Shown here: positions 1-9,100 of the stretch, piece after piece
Position numbering within the stretch: position 1 is the first letter of the stretch
Layout of the letters: each line of letters starts with the position of its first letter
Origin: Tigriopus japonicus
Lineage: Eukaryota; Arthropoda; Copepoda; Harpacticoida; Harpacticidae
Assembly (NCBI GenBank): GCA_010645155.1
Contig: CM021317.1
Span: 12,112,658-12,176,657 of the forward strand
Length of the DNA stretch: 64,000 nt
Reading direction: 5' to 3'
Notes under the pieces: generated by a model
Told to the model about the DNA's origin: nothing
What the model saw: the letters and a program-made list of their open reading frames with translations, nothing else
Databases searched by the model: none
Program-made: the position numbers and the translations under genes

Positions 1-3000
1 TTCATTCCCTCGATTCCACCTGCGTTGGCCTTCGCCATGCGCCAATTAGGAGCCTCAAGAGCGGCCAGCATTTGGACGGACGTGAAAACCGTAGCTCAAA
101 CGGGTAACAAGAGTCTTGAGCTCCCTTGGACCGTTCTTAAATTCTTAATTAGAACCAATGTTTTCGTTAATCGGTTTGTAGCCAAGGCCGATAAGGAGGA
201 AAATATGTGCTCCCTTCCCGCCGAAATTGGACCCTGTCGAATGCTTGTGGGACGATTTTTCCATAATCCCGAGACTGGAAAATGCGAACCCTTTGTTTAT
301 GGAGGATGCGAGGGCAACAAAAACAGATTTGAGAGCCTTTTGGATTGTTCAGAGTAAGCTTTCATCGTCAAATCCTGTGGCAAGAAGCACTGAAAACTGG
401 ATTGGGAGGCTAGCGGTGAGAATTATGATTTTTAGAAGGATTAATTCAATTGCGTTCTTCTGCAAACAAGACCTGGCTTGTATTCAGTAGACGACATATT
501 TCAAATTTCAGCTCAATTGAATGCTGGAGTGAAAAGTTATGCCTTCTCAAACTTATGCACTGAAGAGAACATAGAATGAATGAGTTCGCCCTTTTGTGGT
601 AAAACAATTACCAGAAAAGGGCTAGTTTGTCCCTTCTCGGTAGGATTTGCACTGAACTTTGAGAGAGCATATCTTTTGACTCCGACGTTCGATTGAGCTG
701 AAAAATGAAATACGTATTTTTATCAGCATATGCAAGGTCTCATTTGCAGAAGAACGTAATTGAACTGTTCCCAGTGGAAATCATGAATCCTCTCGTTAGC
801 CTCCCACTCCAGTGAAATTCAGTGATTCTTGCATGGTGATAGTTCAAGTCTAATTCAATCTCGTTTAATTTTAGGACTTGTGTGACTGATCTTAAGAAAA
901 AACGAGAGGTTCGAGACGAAGTGTGTGCCCTCCCAGTCTACATCCATGATAATTTGGAGCCCCTTTTGAAAAGTGGTTGCACGAAAGAGAAGAGCACCAA
1001 ATTTCATTACGACTTTAACAATAGTCCCGTGTGCCATGAAATCGAATATGAAGGCTGCTTCGGAACGGACAATGTTTTCGACACTGAAGAAAAATGCTAT
1101 GAGATCTGCGCAAGTAAGACATCTTTTTACCTTCTCATTTCAATATATATCAATATTTCAACATAGGCGTTGGTGCTTGAGCTTACTTTTTTGACTGGAA
1201 ACACTGGATTCTTTGTTCTTATTAGCGAACGGAAAACGGTTATCTTTAATTTTCTAAACCACAGATTTAAAAATTTGACGAATACTGTTTCAATAAAATG
1301 AGAATACTATTCATTATAAATCACTTATTCTAAAAAAAACATTTCATATCAATTTTCAGCTGAGCCCGATGAATTAGACAAAATTGAGGCCCAGGAAATG
1401 GAGCGTGAGAATCAGAAAACTACCAATGAGGAGGTTTGCAATCTACCCAAATACTTGGAAGAGCCTGGATTGGGGGCCTGTCGGGCTCAAATACCCAAAT
1501 GGGCCTTTGAAGATGGGCAATGCATACCTTTCTTCTATAATGGATGTGGTGGAACGGAGAACCAGTTTGAATTGGAAGAAGACTGTCTCAAGAATTGCGG
1601 AAGTAAACTAAACGATGGTAAGTCGTCTTTGAAATCCAATTTAATGGACCCTAGTCAATTGATTTTAAATCTCACTAGAAATACTATACATCTACGTTCC
1701 ATCGGATAACGCTTTGGAGGACTTGTATGATGCTGCTGGAGTGGGACAAGAAGTTTTCGCGTCCGATGTTCTTTTGGGCAAAAAGTTTGTTCTCAACTCG
1801 TTGTCTCGGAATCGTTGTGACTCTGACAAGGATGCGATTGAATCGCTCAACAAAGAATTTACCATTCAGTGCAATAGTAAGTTGAAGCTGAAACCTAAGA
1901 TTCCTTGATGAGTTTCTGGACAGTTAATCCCAATATTAATATCTAGATTACATTGCTGGCTTCAAATCGGAGAACTATGAAATTTTCGTGTCCGAAACTG
2001 TTGAGGCTATCACGCGAAATGATCTCGAAAACGCCAAAGTTGAAAAGGCTGAAATTCAAATCGGTGAGCAATTGTTTTGAAAAAAGAAAGGTTAAATAAG
2101 GATCGATAACAAACAAAAATGACCATCATTTCTAGACCAACGCAGTGCTTTTGATCCTGTTGATGTTGACACTTCTTTGCCTGCACCAAATGGAGCCGTA
2201 AAGAATCTACTACGAAGTTTGGACCTAGGAAATTTTGCCGACAAATGGGAAATCTTCAAGACAATCGAAGGTGTGCTTTATTCGTTCATTTTGCGATCCA
2301 AGTTAAAAAGCTTTTTTTTTCTTTTCCCATTAGATTTGGAAACGAAAACCACCAATATCTTGTGTACTCTCCCTAAAGACGAGGGTATTTGCAGAGATGC
2401 CAAAGGCACTCAAACGAGATTTTACTACGATCCTAGATCCGGTTTCTGTCAAAGATTTTCATTCGGTGGATGCGGCGGTAACGTGAATAACTTCCAGACT
2501 TACGACGATTGCGTAAATATCTGCGGAAAATTCCAAGGTCAGTTTCTTGGAACAAGCTTTTCCTTTTCGACACATTCCAAAAACCTCATGTCCTTTTTCA
2601 TGAAGGCCGAGTTGCTCTAGCGAGCTTTGACGGAGTGGGACAGGATGGAAATTCCATCAACGGGACTTTGATCTTCACTCAAAAGACGTCAAAATCTCGA
2701 GTCATTGCCAAAGGACAAATCAATGGCCTTTCGAATGGGGCTCATCAGTTGTTTTTCTACACGGAAGCATTTAATGAGGGAACTTGTGTTCCATCCAAAG
2801 TGGACATTGAGGTTTGATAGGATCTTGCTTTGTTTTGAAGTGATGAACTTGCTGAATTAAGCTCTTTCGATTAGGATAAATCGATCAAGCAAGATCCTCA
2901 GGCGATCAAAAGCCAAGACGGAACTGCTGTCGTTGAATTGGAAGATTCTGTCATAACTCTCTTTGGAGATGATCCCATCATCCAAAAAGGCATCGCTATT

Positions 3001-5224
3001 CAAGTAGTAAGCGATGAAGACACCTCAAAAGAGGCAATTCTAGCGGAAAATATGGGTGTTTGCACCAATGTCAAATACGATTCCCATCGCAAATCAGCCA
3101 CCGTCACCGTGGTGTCAACATCGAATCCAGAACTAGCAGACAATCTTCTCACTTTAACTCAAGATGGACCCGATGCCCCAGTAAAGGTTCAAGGCCAACT
3201 ATTTGGTTTAACCCCAGGCAAGCACGGTTTTCACATTCATAAATATGGAGACACTGGAGATGAATGCAAGGCTGCTGGTGGCCATTTTAACCCGTTCATG
3301 GTGAGGTCATAATTACTTCAATTTGCATAAAACCAATCAACTGATGACGTGAATTATCGTGAAGAAAAATCACGGTGCTCCCCATGTTGTTGAGCGACAC
3401 GTGGGCGATTTGGGGAACATTGTCTCAACTGGATCCATTGCCAATATTGATAAAGAAGACTTCCTGTCCACCTTGTATCTCGGAGTGGATGGCGTAGCTG
3501 ACCGAGCTATTGTGATCCATGCCGGTGAAGATGATTTAGGGATGGGCGGAGACGACGAGTCGTTGCAAACCGGGAATGCCGGAGCTCGAGTCGGATGCGG
3601 GGTTATTCAACCCGATATCAAAACTTTGAAAGCCAAAGCCCAGCTTTTCATTGGGGAAACTGCCAATCCTATTGAGGTAAAAATGGAACAGAAAGAGGTC
3701 ACCCAAGAGGTCAAGCTCGCCATTTCTCCCGAAAACTTGGAGACGGGATCTTACTCTCTTTCCACTGTTCCCGACGCCGACTGCAACTCATTTGACCAGG
3801 TAATTTCGAGCTTGCCTTAGCTTTTTTTTCAATTGAGCTTTCTACGTGGTTCTTTTAGTTTTCCGGAAAAGAGATCCTCGTCGGCGAGTTCTCAAAAGAG
3901 GATTCAAACGGCGAGTCCATCGAGATTGCCTCAAATAAAGTGACCTTAGAAGGCTTCCCATCCCTAGCTAACAGCCCCTTGGTCCTTCGAGCTGGTAAGG
4001 ATAAATCAATCAACCGGTTTATAAGTCCTTAACTTGACACGTTGTAATCTAGCTGGAAACAAGGACATTTTGGCTTGTGCCATGGTCACCTACGAAGATG
4101 AGCAGAACTTTATCGTGGTTGTTCCACCCATGTCAGAGGATCTGAGCAAGGCTGACTTGAGATGTCATCTGATTTTTGGAGCGGCGCCCATTCTCCCCAA
4201 TGAAGAGGTCACCACCCAAACGCTATGTTTTCAAGAAGTGACCTTGTTCCAAGATGAGAATGGAACTCTGGTGGTGAACAATATTCCAGCCGACAAGGTC
4301 GATCAAAAGGACGGAGCCTCGGTTCTTCAAGTGAACGCACCAATTTGGCCAGCTCTCACTTCAGGTGCGTTAATGTGTTCTTTGTGGGAGGTTCGCGGTA
4401 GGGTTTGAATGATTTTTGAGCTTGACTCATCTCGGCATGTTTACATTTCGAGCAAAGATAAGGATATTTGGTGAACGCCTCAAAAGCAAGTCGAATCAAA
4501 ATCTTCATCTTTCCTAAAGACACGATGGCAGCCAGACCCAATGTTGGACCGGGAAACAAGAATAATGGGCTGATTGAGGTTCGACCAAGGACCATCACCT
4601 TGCCTGAGGTTGAAGAGACCTTTCGAGCAGAGGCAACACCCGAGCTGAAACTGAATATTTTCTTCAACGTCTGGGATAATGCTCTCAAGACAGATTTGGC
4701 TAACCTAGCCGAACAACCGGGTAAGAGAGATAAGATATTTCATTAACCTTTACAAAAACCGCTTAAAGATTGAGGCTTTTTTTCTACACGAAGGCTCAAC
4801 TTTCACCATCATCACTGTTGACGATGAGAGTTTCTTGGATTTGGCCGAAAAGAGTGGATCGACCAAACGGGAATTTCCCGATCAGGAGCTCCTGAATCGA
4901 TTCATTTTAGCCAACCAAGTGGTCGGAGAAAAGATTGAGCCTGACACTCTCACTGAAGAACCTTTAAGAGTGAAGACTGTCGGCGGATTCTCCGTGAAAG
5001 TCTCCAAAAAAGAAGGTAAGTTGGAAACCAAAGTTCGTGCTTGGAACGTTTTGAACTTGAAACGTGGCTCTGGTTTTCCAGGTCAAATCTACGTGGATGA
5101 TGTCAAGGTGAAGGCCATGAAAGCGAGCTCCCAAGGTATCATCTTGGTTGTGGAGGAGCCCTTCAATATCCCCGTACCTGTGGTGGAGAAGGCTTTGGAA
5201 CGGATCCAAGCCCAAGCGGAATAA
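1..5224 (+). CDS. secreted mosaic protein with Kunitz, fasciclin-like and Cu/Zn-SOD modules (5' partial, 16 exons)
   Basis: Exons joined by GT-AG sites with consistent phase: 1-103, 182-353, 875-1113, 1360-1617, 1679-1876, 1947-2063, 2136-2270, 2334-2537, 2606-2811, 2875-3300, 3365-3799, 3859-3994, 4053-4364, 4463-4720, 4794-5015, 5082-5224. They sum to 3564 nt, which is 1187 codons plus TAA. Module order in window numbering: Kunitz 1 (about 44-94), Kunitz 2 (109-170), Kunitz 3 (198-250), a fasciclin-like stretch (258-407), Kunitz 4 (418-468), a degenerate SOD-like stretch (476-544), a full Cu/Zn-SOD domain (about 615-770), a second degenerate SOD-like stretch (772-890), an unassigned part, and a C-terminal FAS1 domain (about 1067-1165). 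Inference: an extracellular protein combining protease inhibition, superoxide dismutation and adhesion-type folds. The signal peptide and N-terminus lie before the window. The acceptor at 2605 could instead be 2620 (same frame). I know of SOD-repeat proteins in animals but not of this exact combination. Confidence 0.85.
205..1617 (+). other. three tandem Kunitz/BPTI domains
   Basis: Each domain shows the six-cysteine Kunitz spacing with an aromatic F-x-Y/F-G-G-C or E-G-C core. Domain 1 (208-882) has GPCR at the reactive loop and [11 protein letters not shown]; it is split by the 521-nt intron 354-874. Domain 2 (927-1113) lacks GPC and reads SGCTKE, with [10 protein letters not shown] further on, so its inhibitory loop is unusual. 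Domain 3 (1434-1605) has GACRA and [10 protein letters not shown]. In domains 1 and 3 the residue after the second Cys, which is the P1 position in BPTI numbering, is Arg. That is typical of trypsin-like serine protease inhibitors. Domain 2 has Thr there, so it may be non-inhibitory or have another target. Confidence 0.88.
1679..2270 (+). other. divergent fasciclin-like (FAS1) module
   Basis: Three exons (1679-1876, 1947-2063, 2136-2270) encode a stretch opening with [11 protein letters not shown], followed by [12 protein letters not shown] and later a segment resembling the FAS1 H2 end ([11 protein letters not shown], then NGAVKNLL). The pattern matches the H1 and H2 layout of FAS1 adhesion domains only loosely. 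The C-terminal FAS1 of the same protein is clearer, which makes this reading more likely. It sits between Kunitz 3 and Kunitz 4. Confidence 0.5.
2334..2537 (+). other. fourth Kunitz domain
   Basis: The domain is carried on one phase 1-1 exon, the usual arrangement for shuffled extracellular modules. It has all six cysteines, the loop GICRD with Arg at P1, and the core [11 protein letters not shown]. It is separated from the first three Kunitz domains by the fasciclin-like stretch. Confidence 0.9.
2606..3994 (+). other. three SOD-like modules, the middle one a complete Cu/Zn-SOD domain
   Basis: Exons 2606-2811, 2875-3300, 3365-3799 and 3859-3994. The middle module has GFHIHKYGD (two Cu His), a Cys before GGHFNP (bridging His and disulfide partner), [14 protein letters not shown] (Zn His and Asp), [13 protein letters not shown] (Cu His) and [12 protein letters not shown] (active-site Arg and second disulfide Cys). 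All Cu and Zn ligands of the family are therefore present. An intron (3301-3364) splits GGHFNPFM from the HGAP segment. The preceding module ([12 protein letters not shown], then [20 protein letters not shown]) and the following one (CNSFDQ, then LVLRAG) look like SOD beta-barrel repeats but lack the metal histidines. Confidence 0.82.
4794..5224 (+). other. C-terminal FAS1 (fasciclin) domain
   Basis: Exons 4794-5015 and 5082-5224 encode [17 protein letters not shown], then [47 protein letters not shown] and [10 protein letters not shown]. This is the FAS1 order: H1 motif, the hinge with a His/Asn-type segment, then the H2 'D-V-K-A-x-x-G-I-x-x-V' end. FAS1 domains mediate cell or matrix adhesion. 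The 66-nt intron 5016-5081 is a multiple of three with no stop, so its retention would add 22 residues without a frameshift. Confidence 0.7.
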
Positions 5225-5414
5225 GAACAATGCCAACAGTATTGGAAATGCACATTGATTGCCGCACATGATTCTCGAATTTTTAATTAGAGCGAAAAAC
5301 AGCACTGTGAACAGGAGTTACTTTGTATGATTATTACGTTTGAGATAAGGAGATCGAGGATTAACACCAAGTAGAAGGGAGTTAGGCGGAAGTTAGTTGG
5401 TTTCCATTTGAGAG
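5225..5414. other. convergent intergenic region
   Basis: The 190 nt between the stop codons of the mosaic-protein gene (+) and HS6ST (-) must hold both 3' UTRs. I see no canonical AATAAA on either strand, so the 3' ends probably use variant signals or overlap the opposing gene. Confidence 0.5.
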
Positions 5415-6791
5415 TTAGTAAACTTCATTGTCGATATCGTCGTCGGACACGAAATTGCCCATCTGACTCAATTTGTCAAAGTGTGCGTCAAAATCCGAGT
5501 CGTTGTCCTTCAATTCCAGTAATCGCGAGTCCATCAGTTGTTTAGCATAGTCATACAATTGGATATCCAAATGATTGAGTTCTTTGATGCGAGCCACAAC
5601 ATCGTCACCGAGTTTGTTCTCCGTTCGTTTGCCCGTGTTGGTCTCGTACTGGACGAAATTCTCTTTGAACTCGAGATTGAACGTCTCTTGGAACACATAC
5701 TGGCTCTCACGTTGCATTTCCGTGAGTCCAAAGAAGGACATTTTGTGCAGATTCTCTTTAGCGCTTTGAAGGATGATGGCGTCTCGCTCCGATTGCGACA
5801 TGCCCGTGGTGTTGTAGCAATTCACTAGCCGTAAATCGGCCAACATGCGGGTTTGTCGATTTACGGCCAGATTGCTGGGACAGCCCATGAATTCGGGCAG
5901 GGTCACATCCATCCAATCCTCGCCCTGATAACATTTGGGCATTTCTTCGGGCGTGGGCGAACGGCCGTTGCATCTGAGCAAGGCCGTTTTCCACGTGGCT
6001 CCGCGTTGGACGTGGCGGAATTCTGACAAATATCTTCTGACGGGATCTCGGAGGAACGTGACGTAAAAGTAGCGCCGATCGTTGGCGTGACCTTCGGTGG
6101 CATCCAAGTAATGGTCTACACAAGCCGTGAGTTCGGTCCAATCCGGATGAAGACCGCACTTCCAACCCGTGCTATAACGAGAGAACAACCAGTACTTGCC
6201 CTCTTCACCCGGACGGAAACATTCGCACTTAATCTTGCGTTTCACGCGCGATTTGCCCTTGTATTGACGCGATTTGGGCCGCTTCTTGAGTCGTCGACAC
6301 TCACAGGGCTCTTCGAGATCAATGTCTTGGACCAAATGCTTACCAAACGTGGTGCCACCAGTCTTTTGAATGTGCAGAAACACCATCACATCCTTGCCAC
6401 TCAAGTTGAATTCAAAGTTCTCCTCTTGCATGTGGTCAAAGGTCACGAAATTGACGGGGATCGTGGTGGGCAACGTCGGAAACGTCGGGATATCGGACAC
6501 ATCACTCGAATTAGTCGACTTGCGCGATGGCATGAATTGACTATAAGTCGGGAAAAGGTCCCCGGGACAATATAACACGAGCACTAACACTAAAAAGAAC
6601 ACGCCAAACAAGAGTGAGGCGATCATGACGCGACAACGGGGCTGTTTTCGGCGACGCGTAGGATAATATTGAGAAGTCTTGCGGGCTCTGAGTGGTTCAG
6701 GCGATGAAGGCGGGGATGAGGACGAGTGTTGGCCATTCGTTTCCAGGAGAGGGACCAGATCGCAAGGCTCGACCTGGACGCCGGCATCCAT
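5415..6791 (-). CDS. HS6ST: heparan sulfate 6-O-sulfotransferase
   Basis: A single exon encodes 458 aa. The enzyme transfers sulfate from PAPS to the 6-O position of glucosamine in heparan sulfate, in the Golgi. After the cytosolic Ser/Pro-rich and Arg-rich N-terminus comes one hydrophobic anchor (IASLLFGVFFLVLVLVLY), giving type II topology. The 5'-phosphosulfate loop is FLHIQKTGGTTFGKHL and the 3'-phosphate motif is RDPVRRYLSEFRHVQRGATW. Other family signatures are GWKCGLHPDWTELTACVDH (containing the His proposed as catalytic base), CNGRSPTPEEMPKCY and NRQTRMLADL. The open frame extends upstream to 6824 but only from a GTG. The first in-frame ATG is 6791, in good context (aaaATGg). An out-of-frame ATG lies at 6800. 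The C-terminal tail is acidic. Confidence 0.95.
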   Translation of the reverse strand: MDAGVQVEPCDLVPLLETNGQHSSSSPPSSPEPLRARKTSQYYPTRRRKQPRCRVMIASLLFGVFFLVLVLVLYCPGDLFPTYSQFMPSRKSTNSSDVSDIPTFPTLPTTIPVNFVTFDHMQEENFEFNLSGKDVMVFLHIQKTGGTTFGKHLVQDIDLEEPCECRRLKKRPKSRQYKGKSRVKRKIKCECFRPGEEGKYWLFSRYSTGWKCGLHPDWTELTACVDHYLDATEGHANDRRYFYVTFLRDPVRRYLSEFRHVQRGATWKTALLRCNGRSPTPEEMPKCYQGEDWMDVTLPEFMGCPSNLAVNRQTRMLADLRLVNCYNTTGMSQSERDAIILQSAKENLHKMSFFGLTEMQRESQYVFQETFNLEFKENFVQYETNTGKRTENKLGDDVVARIKELNHLDIQLYDYAKQLMDSRLLELKDNDSDFDAHFDKLSQMGNFVSDDDIDNEVY

Positions 6792-6842
6792 TTTGAGCTC
6801 ATGAGCCCCCGATATGCTCAGCACACTTCTAGCGTGGTCTTA

Positions 6843-7492
6843 TTACTTGGTCCACGAGACCTTGGCTTGCTCGTAATGCTCGGACAAGCTATCCAGATAC
6901 TCGTTGAACTTGGACACACGCTCTTTGTGCGACACGGAAGCCTTCTGTCGAATCCGTTCAGCGTCCTAAATCAAGGAAAAAAAATAAGAGTCTTGATTAG
7001 TACCTCTTAAAACTAGAAAACCGTGATTCTACTTAAACATAACCTATTTTAAGCTAGGCTAATCTAATATAATTAAAATCTCCGTAAAACCTCCGTTGAA
7101 CCTAGTGAAACATAACAATCCATTCAAACCCTTTTTACGTCATACCAGTTTCTCTCTTTTCCTGAGAAAGGCGATTTCAGCCGCAGTTTTAACGGGTTGA
7201 CAAGGCGGGAGCGGCGCCACACCCTCACTGGCGGAGGCGGAGGATCCTTGGGCCGTATCTCCGGCCTTCTCTTCTTGTCGTCGTTCGTGGTCCTTGCTAG
7301 ACTTCTTGGACTTCTTCTTTTTCCTGCAATCAAGATCCAAAGGGCGTGTTGAACAATTTCTACGTCTCTTTTCAGTCTTTCTTTCTCTGTGTGTGACTGT
7401 GAGTGTGTCCCTTACTTCTTGGTGATGCCGCTGCCGTCCTGGACTCCCTTGAGCTTTAGCGCGGATTTCTGAGCGAATTCATACGCAGACAT
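6843..7492 (-). CDS. FAM32A: FAM32A homologue
   Basis: Three exons on the minus strand, 7492-7416, 7323-7146 and 6965-6843, encode 125 aa. The protein starts MSAYEFAQKSALKLKG and ends VSKFNEYLDSLSEHYEQAKVSW followed by TK and the stop. This matches the conserved FAM32A layout: a short LKLKG N-terminus, a Lys-rich nuclear-targeting run, a variable linker, and a conserved C-terminal helix ending P/AKVSWTK. In human cells FAM32A acts at the catalytic spliceosome, where its C-terminus helps exon ligation. The ATG is preceded by a pyrimidine-rich AG (about 7508) that could be a 5' UTR splice or trans-splice acceptor. The stop lies 51 nt upstream of the HS6ST ATG on the same strand. Confidence 0.9.
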
Positions 7493-7499
7493 GTTTCAT

Positions 7500-9100
7500 A
7501 AACCAGGCCTGAGACAGAAACAACACGAGAGTTGCTGGCTTGAACGACTTCAACGCATCTCCTCAATGAATGGACAATCCAGACTTCGTTTTTCCTCGAT
7601 TTGGAGCTGGCTTCTTCAAATGGCTGTCTCACAGAAGCCCAACTGTACGTACATAGAGAACTAACTCACTGTCTGCTGTGCGTTTGCTGTAGAGATTAGA
7701 GAACGTTGTTGAACTTGGAAAATCAGGCTTGAAAAAGAGGGAAGAGGAGTTTGGGTCAGGGTGATGCGTTTGTTTATGAATGGGCAGTAATAAAGGAGCT
7801 CATGGGAAAGAAGCGAAAACTTGACCCTAGCGACAAGTGGCGTTAACGTGAAGCTTCAAAAAAGCCCAACAAAGCGAGAAGCTCGAGAGAAAAGAATGCC
7901 GGAAAAGGAGCCTTTCGATCCAAAAAATATCAACACAATGACTTGAGCATTGCTTATTATGCAATATGACAACTGAATAGATCGGTATTGGCATGATTTA
8001 CTTAAACTGATCACAAAATTGAATTTCTTTGCAATTTTAACTTCCTGAGTCGATAGTGACGACAACAACGGCAAACAATTGAAGCTTCAAAAAAACCCAA
8101 CAACTTGGCCTAGTTTTTGCTTCTTTCCCATGAGCTTCTTTTGGCAGAAATAAAGGAGCTCATTGGAAAGGGGCGTCAACTAGGTCTAGAGACGTCTATA
8201 ACCAGATCAAGTTGTTGGTCTTTTATTTTTTTGAAGCTTCAAATCTTTGCCGTTGTTGGCGCCAAATACAAATATCTTCAAAAATATCCTTTGATTTTAG
8301 AACGCCCCTAATAATATGTACAACCACATTAGACATTTCCGTTTACAAATGACATTGTAAATTTTGAAATCGTAACCAGGAAATTTGTTCAAATATTACC
8401 GTTTCCATAAAGTATTTGACTTTCATCTTCTTTTGATTCATCAGAAGTTTTATCAACCACACATTGAAAGTTGTAGCATTTCGAAGTATGAAAACTTTGA
8501 GCAGGAGAAGTCATTTTCAAATTCCCCAAGAACATTTGACACCAGTTTCGAGGCGTGAATGCAATACCGTATGTGTTGAATTCTGTTGATTAGGTCACGG
8601 GCAAAAAAACATATGTAAGGTCGCTGAAAACATGTTTGCCGAATGTTGGCCCTAATGATTTTCTTTCAGCAACGCTAGCTTGATCGTCTCTTGGCATTGT
8701 AGATTGTCGAAGGACCAAATCTTTAAAGGCGATGGGAAAGATTGAGAAAAGATTCCCTTTTACGGATAGAGATAACAGGCTAAAGAGCTCCAATTTATGA
8801 GTGTATGCCCAAAACAGGCAACAAACATAAGGGGTTAAAAGGAAGTATTTCGATCAATTAAATGGCTGAGTTACTTCATGCTTTACTTTTCAACCGCTTT
8901 GAGGACAACTCCTCAATCACTTTATACCCTCTCGTTTCTTAAACTAGCAACCCAGATGTAGAACCTTCGATTCGAGCGTAGATAAATATTGAGTTCAGTT
9001 TTCAATGACATTTATAAAAAGCTTCGGATCGAAAAATGAAAAGCACGCAACCTTTCCTTTCCTCATTAAACGCACGCAGGGAAAAAGTATAATTCATTCT
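7500..9100. other. intergenic region upstream of FAM32A
   Basis: No coding gene is recognised here. It probably holds the FAM32A promoter near 7500-7700, since the gene is read leftwards. The rest is AT-rich and includes the foldback element described separately. The short open frames give no recognisable protein. Confidence 0.5.
7785..8258. repeat. foldback (long inverted repeat) element with a partial second copy
   Basis: 8063-8258 is a hairpin. The left arm starts CAACAACGGCAAACAATTGA and the right arm is its imperfect reverse complement, ending near GCCGTTGTTG at 8258. Both arms share GAAGCTTCAAAAAAA, CCAACAACTTG and GAGCT-CATGGGAAAG-like segments. A diverged half copy lies at 7785-7890, sharing AATAAAGGAGCTCATGGGAAA and GAAGCTTCAAAAAAGCCCAA. 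No open frame is present, so it is a non-autonomous repeat. I could not define a target-site duplication. Confidence 0.6.

Noticed and set aside
5538..6575. Long open frames antisense to HS6ST
   Set aside because: They mirror a strongly conserved coding exon and encode nothing recognisable.
6792..6824. N-terminal extension of HS6ST beginning at 6824
   Set aside because: That codon is GTG; the first in-frame ATG is at 6791, in better context.
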